A model generated the notes under the pieces. The model saw only the letters and a program-made list of their open reading frames with translations, ran no database searches and was not told the origin of the DNA. A stretch of 64,000 nucleotides of DNA, taken from NCBI GenBank assembly GCA_036490215.1, contig DASXEH010000069.1, positions 128,762 through 192,761 of the forward strand. The letters are read 5' to 3'. Source of the stretch: JASHSH01 sp036490215 (GTDB lineage Bacteria; Pseudomonadota; Alphaproteobacteria; Rhodospirillales; Magnetospirillaceae). Made by a program: the position numbers and the translations under genes. How positions within the stretch are numbered: position 1 is the stretch's first letter; the number at the start of each line of letters is the position of its first letter. Shown here piece by piece: positions 34,493-43,363 of the stretch.

Positions 34493-35415
34493 GCCCGCCG
34501 CCGTGCGGGTGCGCTGCTCAAGGCGATGCCGATGAAGACCAGGACCGTGCCGGCCGCGAACCAGGCATCCAATCGGTCGCCGAACAACACGGCCGAGAGG
34601 CCCACGCCCACCAGCGGCTGAAGGTATTGCAATGATCCGGCGATACGCGCCGGCACGCGCGCGAGCGCTTTGAACCAGATCCATGAACCGGTCACCGTCA
34701 CCAGCGCGCCGAGATAGAGCGCAACGGCCCAGCTCGACACCGAGCTTTGGAACGGTGCCACAGCCAGTTCTCCTACAATGACCGGTACCATGCACAGGGC
34801 CGAGCCCAGCGTCGTCCAGGCGGTGACGGTCAGCGCCGAATAGCGTGTCGCGAGTTCGGCGCTACCCACGTAGTAGACCGCGACAGCCACGGCCGAGATC
34901 AGCATCAGCGCATCGCCCAGCAGGCCTTGGGCCAGATTGCTATCGGCGATATGGCGCGGATCGCCCACGGCCACGAGGGCGATACCGAGGAAAGCGCAGA
35001 CCAATCCGGCGATATGGCGCGGTCCGAGCGGCTGACGCAGGCGCACCGCGGCCAGCAGCACGAACAGCACCGGGATCGTTGCACCGATCACGGTGGCGAC
35101 CGAGGCGGCTGTCAGGTTGACGCCGAGCACCTGGCCGATCTGGCCGATGATGCCGCTGATCGCGCCCAGACCCAGCATCGCCAGCAGCGCACGGACCGGC
35201 GGCACACGCCGGCCGATCAGCAAAGGGATGCAGAAGGGGGCGGCCAGAAGGTAGCGCAGGGCGGTCAGGGTGAGCGGCCGCATATCGGCCAGAGCCAGCT
35301 TGGTCGCCGGGATCGACCCGCCCCAGACGATGGCCAGCACGACCAGGGCGGCGATCGCGCCGAGGGGCACGGCGGCGGCTGGCAAAGAGCTGGGTTGATC
35401 CGAGGCTTGGGCCAT
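34489..35415 (-). CDS. DMT superfamily transporter (EamA)
   Basis: 308 residues, about ten membrane segments in two EamA repeats: WGGSIPATKLALADMRPLTL starts the first and VAVYYVGSAELATRYSALTV the second. Inner-membrane exporter of metabolites or amino acids; substrate unknown. Convergent with guaD (4-base stop overlap) and divergent from lepA. Confidence 0.9.
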   Translation of the reverse strand: MAQASDQPSSLPAAAVPLGAIAALVVLAIVWGGSIPATKLALADMRPLTLTALRYLLAAPFCIPLLIGRRVPPVRALLAMLGLGAISGIIGQIGQVLGVNLTAASVATVIGATIPVLFVLLAAVRLRQPLGPRHIAGLVCAFLGIALVAVGDPRHIADSNLAQGLLGDALMLISAVAVAVYYVGSAELATRYSALTVTAWTTLGSALCMVPVIVGELAVAPFQSSVSSWAVALYLGALVTVTGSWIWFKALARVPARIAGSLQYLQPLVGVGLSAVLFGDRLDAWFAAGTVLVFIGIALSSAPARRRA

Positions 35416-35547
35416 GCCCGAACCAATCAGCCGGGCAGCGCCCTGTCAACCGGCTAAATATTGGCAATTCCTAGCGATTTCATACTGGTGCGGCATGCGC
35501 GATCAACCCATTGCTCCCAGGCCACGGCTCCCTTATGGTCGCGCGCC

Positions 35548-37347
35548 ATGACCGACCTCGCCCATATCCGCAACTTCGCCATCATCGCCCATATCGACCA
35601 CGGAAAATCGACCCTCGCCGATCGCCTGATCGAGCGGTGCGGAGCGGTCGAGGCGCGTGATATGCGTGAACAGATCCTCGATTCGATGGATATCGAGCGC
35701 GAGCGTGGCATCACCATCAAGGCGCAGACCGTGCGGCTCGATTACCGGGCCAAGAACGGGGAGCTCTATGCGCTCAACCTGATGGACACGCCCGGCCATG
35801 TCGACTTCGCGTATGAGGTCAGCCGCTCGCTGGCCGCTTGCGAAGGCTCGCTGCTGGTGGTCGATGCCAGCCAGGGCGTCGAGGCGCAGACGCTTGCCAA
35901 CGTCTATCAGGCCATTGATGCCGGCCATGAGATCGTCCCGGTCATCAACAAGGTCGATCTGCCCGCCGCCGAACCGGACCGTGTGAAAGCACAAATCGAG
36001 GAAGTGATCGGCCTCGACACCTCCAACGCCGTGCTGGCCTCGGCCAAGACCGGTATCGGCATCGACGATGTGCTGGAGGCGATCACCCATCTGCCGGCGC
36101 CCGAGGGCGATGCCGAGGCGCCGCTTCAGGCGCTGCTGGTCGATTCGTGGTACGACGCCTATCTCGGCGTCATCACCTTGATGCGCGTGCGCAACGGCGT
36201 CCTGCGTGCCGGACAGAAGATTCGCATGATGGCTGCGGGCGCGACCTACGAGGTCGACCGGGTCGGGTACTTCACGCCGAAGCTGGTCACGTCCGACGGT
36301 TTGTATCCGGGCGAGATGGGTTTCATGCAGGCCAGTATCAAGGCGGTGGCCGACTGCCGCGTCGGCGACACAGTCACCGAGGAGCGTCGCCCTGCCGAAC
36401 AGGCTCTGCCGGGTTTTAAACCCAGCGTGCCGGTGGTGTTCTGCGGCCTGTTTCCGATCGATGCCGCCGACTTCGAAGAACTGCGCGAGTCGCTGGCCAA
36501 GCTGCGTCTCAACGATTCGAGCTTCCAATATGAAGCCGAGACTTCGGCGGCGCTCGGCTTCGGGTTCCGCTGCGGCTTCCTCGGGCTCCTGCATCTCGAA
36601 ATCATCCAGGAACGTCTGACGCGCGAATTCAATCTCGACCTAATCGCCACGGCGCCCAGCGTCGTCTATAGCGTGACCCTGACCGATGGCGAGGTCATGC
36701 AGTTGCACAACCCGGCTGACATGCCCGATCAGTCACGCATCGCGACGATCGAGGAGCCCTGGATCAAGGCGACGGTCCTGGTGCCGGACGAACATCTCGG
36801 CCCCGTGCTCCAGCTCTGCACCGATCGCCGTGGGCAGCAGGTCGACCTGACCTATGCCGGCAAGCGCGCGATGGTGGTCTATCGCCTGCCGCTGAACGAG
36901 GTCGTATTCGATTTCCATGACCGGCTGAAGTCGATCAGCCGCGGCTATGCCAGCTTCGATTACGAGATCGAGGAATACCGCGAGGCCGATCTCACGATGG
37001 TCAATATTCTGGTCAACGATGAGCCGGTTGATGCATTGGCCTTCATTTCGCATCGTGTCCGTGCCGAAAGCCGCGGCCGGCAGATTTGCGAGCGCCTGAA
37101 GGAATTGATTCCGCGGCAAATGTTCCCCATCGCGATCCAGGCAGCCATCGGCGGACGCATCGTGGCGCGCGAAACCATCAGCGCGCTGCGCAAAGACGTG
37201 CTGGCGAAATGTTACGGTGGCGACGTATCTCGCAAGCGCAAGCTGCTTGATAAGCAGAAGAAGGGTAAGAAGCGCATGCGTCAGTTCGGCAAGGTGGAGA
37301 TTCCGCAATCCGCCTTCCTGGCCGCGCTGAAGATGGGCGACGAATAA
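35548..37347 (+). CDS. lepA: Elongation factor 4 (LepA)
   Basis: 599 residues from ATG 35548; a longer frame starting at 35461 is not supported by the conserved N terminus MTDLAHIRNFAIIAHIDHGK. Ribosome-associated GTPase acting in back-translocation or initiation. G1 AHIDHGKS, G2/G3 RERGITIKAQT and DTPGHVDFAYEV, G4 NKVDLPAAEP. LepA-specific C-terminal domain is complete, with RKRKLLDKQKKGKKRM near the end. Ends 3 bases from the convergent transglycosylase stop. Confidence 0.97.
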   Translation: MTDLAHIRNFAIIAHIDHGKSTLADRLIERCGAVEARDMREQILDSMDIERERGITIKAQTVRLDYRAKNGELYALNLMDTPGHVDFAYEVSRSLAACEGSLLVVDASQGVEAQTLANVYQAIDAGHEIVPVINKVDLPAAEPDRVKAQIEEVIGLDTSNAVLASAKTGIGIDDVLEAITHLPAPEGDAEAPLQALLVDSWYDAYLGVITLMRVRNGVLRAGQKIRMMAAGATYEVDRVGYFTPKLVTSDGLYPGEMGFMQASIKAVADCRVGDTVTEERRPAEQALPGFKPSVPVVFCGLFPIDAADFEELRESLAKLRLNDSSFQYEAETSAALGFGFRCGFLGLLHLEIIQERLTREFNLDLIATAPSVVYSVTLTDGEVMQLHNPADMPDQSRIATIEEPWIKATVLVPDEHLGPVLQLCTDRRGQQVDLTYAGKRAMVVYRLPLNEVVFDFHDRLKSISRGYASFDYEIEEYREADLTMVNILVNDEPVDALAFISHRVRAESRGRQICERLKELIPRQMFPIAIQAAIGGRIVARETISALRKDVLAKCYGGDVSRKRKLLDKQKKGKKRMRQFGKVEIPQSAFLAALKMGDE

Positions 37348-37350
37348 CAC

Positions 37351-38817
37351 CTAGGGATTGAGTTGCTGCCGCGCCTGGGCCGACGCGGCGGCGCCCTCCA
37401 TCAGCATGTCGTAGGCAATATAGTATTTGTAGATATTGCTGACGTACTGCACCGTCTCGCGGCCAACGACGCGCGCCGCACCGTTCTCCACATTGTCGAA
37501 CCAGATGTTCGGGTTCAACCCGCTGCGTGCGGCGGCCTCGCGGAACCGGGCGAGGTTGCCCGGTCCGGCGTTGTAGGCGGCGAATCCCATAAGCACGCGG
37601 TTTTTGGTATCGATGGCGGGATCATCGAGATAATTGTCGATCAGATAGCGCAGATATTTAGCCCCGGCCTCGACGTTACGATCGGCGTCGATATCGATGT
37701 CGTCGATACCGACGACGGGATTGGCGGCCGTGGCTGGCATCAATTGCATAATGCCGACTGCGCCGCGCGGGCTGCGCCGCGACTGATCGAGCTGCGATTC
37801 CTGATAGCCCTGCGCCATGATCATCAGATAGTCGAAGCCGTATTCGTCGCCATGGCGGCGGAACAGGTCGATGGCATCGTCGAAATGCTGGATCGCGTCT
37901 TGGGAGTAGGCGTCGCGAACGATCTTGGCGCTCGAGAAATATCGCTTCTTGATGGTGTTTCCGAAAGCCGTACCTTCCCGGTGCGTTTTGAAGAATGCGT
38001 TGAGTGTCTCCAGCAGCTTCGGGCTGTTCTTGCGCACGGCCCAACCGATCTTGCCGCCGCTGCTGATCGCAAGGTCGGGGCGCACCTTAAGATTGGTGAA
38101 GACCTGCGCCCAGAGTTTCGCCTTGTGGTCGTCGACGATCGCCAACGGCAACATGCCGGCGTTGACCATCTCCATCAGATCTTCGTCTTCAAGGCTTTGG
38201 TCGGAGGGCTGGATCGCGATCGGCATCATGCCCTTCGCGGTCAGCTTTTCATTCAGCACAGCGAGATGCGAAGCATAGCTGCTCGACTGGCGGACGTAGA
38301 TCTCCTGGCCTGCCAAATCCTCGATCGAGTCGAGGCGTGGCGCGGCGGGGCCGGTAACCACGATTTCATTGACATTGGTCATCCAGGGTTGGGTGAAATC
38401 GACTTGCGATGACCGGTCCGTGGTGATGGTCAGATTGCCGGCGGCCACATCGCCTTGACCAGCGATCAAGGCGGGCAACAGGCGGTCGCGCGCCACGGGC
38501 ACGAAATCCACTGTGATCCGCTTGGCCCCCTTGCTATGTCCGCCGTTGAGCCAGTCCTCGAGCGTGCGGCCGAGTTCAGCCACGGTGCCGAATTGCTTGC
38601 CGCGGTCGACGAAGAACAATGTTTTGCTATAGGGGACCAGGATACGGATGCGACGCCGCAGGGTGGTGTCGACGTCGCCGGTCTCGGCCTTGAAACGCGG
38701 CAGGCTGAGAACTTGATCGGAATCGCTTTTGTTGGCGGCGAGCGCCGGATCGGTCGTCGCGATCCCGCCGAGGACCATCAAAGCGATCATCACGCGAGCG
38801 ATGCGATCGAGTGTCAT
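37351..38817 (-). CDS. mltF: MltF-like membrane-bound lytic transglycosylase
   Basis: 488 residues from ATG 38817, giving signal peptide MTLDRIARVMIALMVLGG ... ALA; a frame running up to 39075 is not needed. Periplasmic. Residues ~45-270 form a solute-binding-protein-3 domain (RIRILVPYSKTLFFVDRGKQ, GQGDVAAGNLTIT), regulatory in MltF. Residues ~300-460 form the SLT domain: catalytic Glu in QGYQESQLDQSRRSPRGAVG, then IMQLMPATA and AAYNAGPGNLARFR. It cleaves peptidoglycan glycan strands to anhydro-MurNAc ends. Confidence 0.9.
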   Translation of the reverse strand: MTLDRIARVMIALMVLGGIATTDPALAANKSDSDQVLSLPRFKAETGDVDTTLRRRIRILVPYSKTLFFVDRGKQFGTVAELGRTLEDWLNGGHSKGAKRITVDFVPVARDRLLPALIAGQGDVAAGNLTITTDRSSQVDFTQPWMTNVNEIVVTGPAAPRLDSIEDLAGQEIYVRQSSSYASHLAVLNEKLTAKGMMPIAIQPSDQSLEDEDLMEMVNAGMLPLAIVDDHKAKLWAQVFTNLKVRPDLAISSGGKIGWAVRKNSPKLLETLNAFFKTHREGTAFGNTIKKRYFSSAKIVRDAYSQDAIQHFDDAIDLFRRHGDEYGFDYLMIMAQGYQESQLDQSRRSPRGAVGIMQLMPATAANPVVGIDDIDIDADRNVEAGAKYLRYLIDNYLDDPAIDTKNRVLMGFAAYNAGPGNLARFREAAARSGLNPNIWFDNVENGAARVVGRETVQYVSNIYKYYIAYDMLMEGAAASAQARQQLNP

Positions 38818-38906
38818 GCGCAAAACCCCGCGCGTCTTCCCGATGAAGACGGTGGGATCAGTATAGAGGAAGTCGGGATGTGAGTCCGGCAGCGTGCCGG
38901 GCGTGA

Positions 38907-39197
38907 TCAGTCGTTGCGGCGATAGCGGTGGCGGCGGCGGCGCGGGCGGCATGCCACGACGAGCGCAAGGCCCACAGGACCAATTGCGGCCCAAGCGGGC
39001 CAAGCCAACAACATCGCGCCGAAGGAGGTGGTAGGTGCGGTCATGTCGGGCGAATGCCCCGTGACCAAAGTCCACAAGGTTCCGGCCACGATGCCTGAAT
39101 GGTCACCGGTGCCGAGCGCCAACACGGCATCGCCCGACGCCATCAAAAGCGCCAGCGCGATCATCGTCCATCCTATGACGCGTCCTGCGACCAACAT
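38907..39197 (-). CDS. Small two-helix membrane protein of unknown function
   Basis: 96 residues from ATG 39197 (a frame opens at 39278, but the region before 39197 is not conserved-looking). Two hydrophobic segments: GWTMIALALLMASGDAVLAL (~8-28) and MLLAWPAWAAIGPVGLALVV (~60-80), then a basic tail RPRRRRHRYRRND. Small proteins of this layout with a WPAW helix are common and uncharacterised in alphaproteobacteria. No function assigned. Confidence 0.6.
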   Translation of the reverse strand: MLVAGRVIGWTMIALALLMASGDAVLALGTGDHSGIVAGTLWTLVTGHSPDMTAPTTSFGAMLLAWPAWAAIGPVGLALVVACRPRRRRHRYRRND

Positions 39198-39410
39198 GCC
39201 CCACCGGTGCACCCTGTGGGCGCCCTTCCCATGTGGAATGCCAATATTCTTCCCATATCGCACGTAATTCTTCAACAAATGATGAAATTTTCGGGAGGGT
39301 TTTCGCGTAAAGACAGAAGATTCTGATTGTGATCGCCGTCACCACCCCTCGGGTTGCAAAGGGAAACGGGGATCGTTATTTTCCCCCTCCGCCCCTTTCT
39401 TGGGCGGCAC

Positions 39411-39501
39411 GGATGGGTGGCCGAGCGGTCGAAGGCGCACGCCTGGAAAGTGTGTATACGTCAAAAGCGTATCGTGGGTTCGAATCCCACCCCATCCGCC
39501 A
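39411..39501 (+). tRNA. tRNA-Ser (anticodon GGA)
   Basis: 91 bases including an encoded CCA. The acceptor stem GGATGGG pairs with CCCATCC, with G discriminator. The anticodon loop reads CTGGAAA (anticodon GGA). A long variable arm (GTATACG/CGTATC) is class II, as for tRNA-Ser. The T arm GTGGGTTCGAATCCCAC is perfect. It reads UCC/UCU codons. The 210 bases before it hold no gene; the 50 bases after show no attachment-site duplication or integrase. Confidence 0.97.
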
Positions 39502-39551
39502 ATTCTTTGAAAAATAATGACTTTATTGGATTTTGGCGGGCGCGGCGCTGA

Positions 39552-41588
39552 TTAGCGCGCACCGCTGATCCATGCCGCGCAGCAGCGTGCGATCACATCC
39601 ATGGCGGCGGCGCTGCGCAGCGCCAGCCGCTGGTGCGCCGGTTCCGAGAATGTCGAAGCCATCGCCAAAGCGGCTTTAGCGGCTTGGGCCATGGTCGCGC
39701 CGCCACTTTCGGTGATGCCGGCTGTGCTGAAGTCTTCGAGGGCGCGACGGATGACGGCCGCCAGAGGTTCTGGCACCGGCAGCAGGCGCGAGCGCGCGAA
39801 AGACTGCAGGCGCAACAGATCCAGGCCGATATCCAAGGTCAGCAGGCAACGACGCAGGACGAGCGACGACATACGTCCCGGCACCCGCGCCATCGCCGAG
39901 CGGTTCAACATATCGTACATCCGCGCTTCCCATTTGTGGGGCAGCGGACGCCAGCGTCCGGTGGCGAGTTCCGCCAGGGCGTCGGACATCGTCGCCTGGA
40001 GGTGGCGTTCGCGGGCGACGGCACCGGTCAAGGGCACGACGAAAGCGAGATAGGCAAAGCCGATACCGGCGGCCAGCGCCGATGCTTGTTCGATGGCGGA
40101 ACTCAAACTGACCAGAGCGGGCCCTGCGCCCAACATCAGACCGGTGAAGTTGGCGTTGAAGTCCATCGCCGGTGGGAATCGATTCGCCAGTCCGATGGCG
40201 CCGATGAAAGTCAGCACCGCAACCGCGACGAAAACCGGAATCTCGCCATGGGTACCTGTGCTCGGGATTGCATGCCACAGGATGAAGATCGTTGCCGCGA
40301 TGCCGACACCGAAAGCAAAGCGCGCGATGCCGGTCGTCGGCCTGGGCTGCACGCCGAACAGCAGGCATGCGACCGAGGTGAAGATGAACGCGAAGGCACC
40401 GCCCGCCCAATTGAGATAGTGCCAGAGAAGGCCAATGGCGAGCGTTGCGAGGGCTGCGCGGGAACCGATGCTGATGCTGCTGCGCCAATCGCCGTGGATG
40501 GCGAGCGCTGCCGGCGCGAAGGCCGAGGGCTTGCCGCCGAGGAAATCGAGATCGCGCGTGATGCGATCCAGGCCATCGGCCAGATCGTTGACGCGTTCAC
40601 CGAGGGCGCTGGGCACGATGTCCAGATCGTCGCTGATTTCCGCATGCGACAGGACATGAGCTGCCGCTTGCAGGGCGGCGATCTCACCCGTCGGCAATCC
40701 CCCCGCGGCGATCGTTTTGGCGGCCCCCGTCATCTGAGCGCGGACATCCGCCATCGCCGGTAGAGGCGAGAGGGCGCCGAGGCGCCGCACCGCGCGTGCC
40801 GATGCGACCAATGACAACTCCGCCGCAGTCAGCCTTCGGATCGCGGGTAGCCGTTGGCGGATGGTCGATGATTCGAAGGCGGCATACTCGCAGGCCGACT
40901 CGAAATCACTCAATCCCATCCACAGATCGCGATTGGGCGTGGTGCCCGCCGGCGTGGGATTGACTTCGGAGATCAGCGCGGCCGCCCAGCGGACGGTACG
41001 GGCCACCAATTGCCGCGCGTCCTGCTGCAAACGCTTTTCGTCGATCGGCTCAGCGAACAGGAAAGCGAAGAATGCCGATGACGCGATGCCGACCAGCACA
41101 AGGGCAAGGCGGATGATTGCTGCATCGAATGCATGTCCCTCGGGTTCTTCGAGGCCGACGACGGCGACGATCGTTGCCGTATAACCGGCCAGCTGTGCCA
41201 CATAGGCTTGAAAACGGCGGAAGCGGCTGGCCGCCATGGCGCAGAGGCCAACCCAGACCGTCAGCGCGACGATGAAGATCGTGGGATAGCTGGCCAGAGG
41301 GAGCGCGACCAAGGCGGCACCCGCGCCGATCAGCGTACCCAGGGTGCGGAAGAAGGCTTTCGGCAGAATCGTACCGCGATCGGGCACGGCCAGCACCCAG
41401 GCGGTGATGGCGCTCCAATACGCCTGGTGGAAACCCAGGGCCATGCTGATCGCCACGGCGACTGCCGCTGCGGCCGTGGTCCGCGCTGCAAAGCGCAGGG
41501 CGCGGCCATCGGGCTTGAAGGCGGCAACCATATCGGCGCCGCTATACCCGACGATGCGGAAGTGCTTCAGGGTCTCGCGAATGGGCAC
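39552..41588 (-). CDS. FUSC family inner-membrane protein
   Basis: 678 residues from a GTG at 41588; an ATG at 41531 is an alternative. Two FUSC modules: an N-terminal bundle of about six membrane segments (YWSAITAWVLAVPDRGTILP, LASYPTIFIVALTVWVGLCA), a long soluble helical part (~170-340), and a second bundle (~365-520, IGLLWHYLNWAGGAFAFIF). Family members (AaeB, YccS, fusaric-acid resistance) export aromatic carboxylic acids or are uncharacterised. No MFP (AaeA-like) gene lies nearby. Confidence 0.85.
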   Translation of the reverse strand: MPIRETLKHFRIVGYSGADMVAAFKPDGRALRFAARTTAAAAVAVAISMALGFHQAYWSAITAWVLAVPDRGTILPKAFFRTLGTLIGAGAALVALPLASYPTIFIVALTVWVGLCAMAASRFRRFQAYVAQLAGYTATIVAVVGLEEPEGHAFDAAIIRLALVLVGIASSAFFAFLFAEPIDEKRLQQDARQLVARTVRWAAALISEVNPTPAGTTPNRDLWMGLSDFESACEYAAFESSTIRQRLPAIRRLTAAELSLVASARAVRRLGALSPLPAMADVRAQMTGAAKTIAAGGLPTGEIAALQAAAHVLSHAEISDDLDIVPSALGERVNDLADGLDRITRDLDFLGGKPSAFAPAALAIHGDWRSSISIGSRAALATLAIGLLWHYLNWAGGAFAFIFTSVACLLFGVQPRPTTGIARFAFGVGIAATIFILWHAIPSTGTHGEIPVFVAVAVLTFIGAIGLANRFPPAMDFNANFTGLMLGAGPALVSLSSAIEQASALAAGIGFAYLAFVVPLTGAVARERHLQATMSDALAELATGRWRPLPHKWEARMYDMLNRSAMARVPGRMSSLVLRRCLLTLDIGLDLLRLQSFARSRLLPVPEPLAAVIRRALEDFSTAGITESGGATMAQAAKAALAMASTFSEPAHQRLALRSAAAMDVIARCCAAWISGAR

Positions 41589-41676
41589 GGTTCTGGCGCG
41601 CTCTGTTGGACATCGGCCGCTCGGGCCGCACCCAAAACCGTAGCGTCAGAGCGGAGGGTAGTCTAGACGGGCGTGA

Positions 41677-42003
41677 TCAGATGCCGGGCCGCGTTTGCAG
41701 CAAGCGGACTGATGCACCGCCGAACTCCAGTGGCCCGCCCAACCCGACCAGAGCGACGCAATAGTCGTCGGGGTCGGCAGTCGGCTTGTGACGCACCCCG
41801 ACGTCGTTGGCCGTGAAGTCGCCGGCCTCGAATCGGATGGCGCCGTCGTTATAACCGCCTTCCAGGATCACATTCATCTCCGCGCCGGAATGGCCGTGAT
41901 AAGGCAAGGCCGAGCCAGGCGCGATGCGCAATAGGATTGCTGAAGCACCGGATGCGCCGCGCCGCTTGATCGGGCTGTAGCTAATACCCGGGCCCAGGGG
42001 GCG
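41677..42003 (-). pseudogene. 5'-truncated ChrR-type cupin
   Basis: The open frame encodes about 108 residues of a ChrR-type cupin: LRIAPGSALPYHGHSGAEMN with the two His and Glu metal ligands, then AGDFTANDVGVRHKPT and a conserved DDYCVAL. The frame begins directly after a stop at 42004-42006 and has no ATG before the metal site; a TTG at 41931 would cut the fold. ChrR anti-sigma factors carry a separate N-terminal zinc domain of about 90 residues, absent here, and no ECF sigma gene is next to it. It is either a remnant or a cupin with an unusual start. It follows the thiolase gene on the same strand by about 30 bases. Confidence 0.6.
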
Positions 42004-42034
42004 TCAGCCACTATCGGCTGCGCCCAGTCTCGTC

Positions 42035-43201
42035 TTAGCGCAGCGGTTCGAGAATGCTGACGAAGTTGGCGACCGCCGCGCCGCCCATATTGAACAGGCC
42101 GGCCAGTTTCGCGTTTGGAATCTGAATCCCGCCGGCGGTGCCGGTCAACTGCATCGCGCTCAGCACATGCATCGACACACCCGTCGCGCCGATCGGATGG
42201 CCCTTCGCCTTCAGCCCGCCCGAAGGATTGACCGGCAGCTTGCCGGTCTTCTCCACCCAGCCTTCATCGATAGCGCGTGCACCATGCCCGGCCGGTACCA
42301 GGCCCATCGCCTCGTATTCGATCAACTCGGCGCTGGTGAAGCAGTCGTGCGTTTCGACGACATCGAGGTCGTTCACCGTCACGCCGGCCTCGGCATAGGC
42401 GCGGCGCCACGCTTCGGCAGGACCCTCGAAGGCGACGATGTCGCGCTTGGACATGGGCAGGAAGTCGTTCACTTGCACAGCAGCGCGGAACACGACAGCT
42501 TTCTTCGAGCCGAGTGCCGTGTCGACATCGGACAGCACCGCCGCGGCCGCGCCATCCGTGATCAGGGAGCAGTCGGTGCGGCGCAGGGGGCCGGCGGTCA
42601 GCGGATTCTTTTCCGACACCGTGTTGCAGAACTCGAAGCCGAAATCCTTCTGCATCTGCGCCAAGGGATTGGAGACAGCATTCTTGTGATTCTTGGCGGC
42701 GATGCGCGCCAAGCTCGCCGACTTGTCGCCATAGCGCTGGAAGTAGAGTTGAGTGATCTGGCCGAACACGCCAGCAAAGCCACCTTCGATCGTGCCATCC
42801 TCGGGCAGATAGCTCGCCTTGATCAGGATGTCGCCCATCTGTTGGGTGCTGACTTCGGTCATCTTCTCAACGCCGACCACCAGCACACGGCGCGCCTTCT
42901 TTGCCTCGATCAGGTTGATGCCTTGGTGGATGGCCGCTGATCCGGTGGCGCAGGCATTTTCGACACGTGTGGCCGGTTTGAAGCGCAGGGCAGGGCTGGC
43001 CTGAAGCACGAGCGACGATGTGAATTCTTGGCGCACCATCCCGGCATTCATCGTGCCGATGTAGATCGCGTCGATGTCCTTCGGCTCAACGCCGGCATCG
43101 GCCATCGCGTCGGTGGCCACGCGCACCACCAGGCTTTCGATCGTCTCGTTTTCGAGCTTGCCGAATTTCGAATGGGCCCAGCCGACGATGCATGCGGTCA
43201 T
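42035..43201 (-). CDS. Thiolase family protein (acetyl-CoA acyltransferase-like)
   Basis: 388 residues. Nucleophile Cys in RVENACATGSAAIHQGI (about residue 85), His in DVVETHDCFTSAELIEYE, and the C-terminal GGLKAKGHPIGATGVSM with the second catalytic His. The HDCFT form (not GEAFA) places it with the SCP-x/lipid-transfer-type thiolases. It probably cleaves or forms 3-oxoacyl-CoA in lipid catabolism; substrate unknown. The 160 bases upstream are AT-rich and probably carry its promoter. Confidence 0.9.
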   Translation of the reverse strand: MTACIVGWAHSKFGKLENETIESLVVRVATDAMADAGVEPKDIDAIYIGTMNAGMVRQEFTSSLVLQASPALRFKPATRVENACATGSAAIHQGINLIEAKKARRVLVVGVEKMTEVSTQQMGDILIKASYLPEDGTIEGGFAGVFGQITQLYFQRYGDKSASLARIAAKNHKNAVSNPLAQMQKDFGFEFCNTVSEKNPLTAGPLRRTDCSLITDGAAAAVLSDVDTALGSKKAVVFRAAVQVNDFLPMSKRDIVAFEGPAEAWRRAYAEAGVTVNDLDVVETHDCFTSAELIEYEAMGLVPAGHGARAIDEGWVEKTGKLPVNPSGGLKAKGHPIGATGVSMHVLSAMQLTGTAGGIQIPNAKLAGLFNMGGAAVANFVSILEPLR

Positions 43202-43363
43202 GACGCGTCTCCTCGAAATCTCTCACTCACTTTATGATAAGTGCATATACACCTTTTTTGATATTTCGGTCAAGATCGAGTGCGCTGGGTCGCGCCGGCC
43301 TCACGGATAACCCTTTGGATTTCGACAATTTTTAGATCCGCGCCACATAGGCGTCCCCATCCA

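Noticed and set aside
33170..34795. Very long minus-strand open frame opposite guaD (about 540 codons)
   Set aside because: The plus-strand frame encodes a complete guanine deaminase with all metal ligands; the opposite frame is His/Arg/Gly-rich with no family resemblance, as expected of GC-rich antisense shadows.
39411..39560. Integration site at tRNA-Ser
   Set aside because: No integrase gene or duplicated tRNA 3' end lies downstream; the neighbours are ordinary chromosomal genes.
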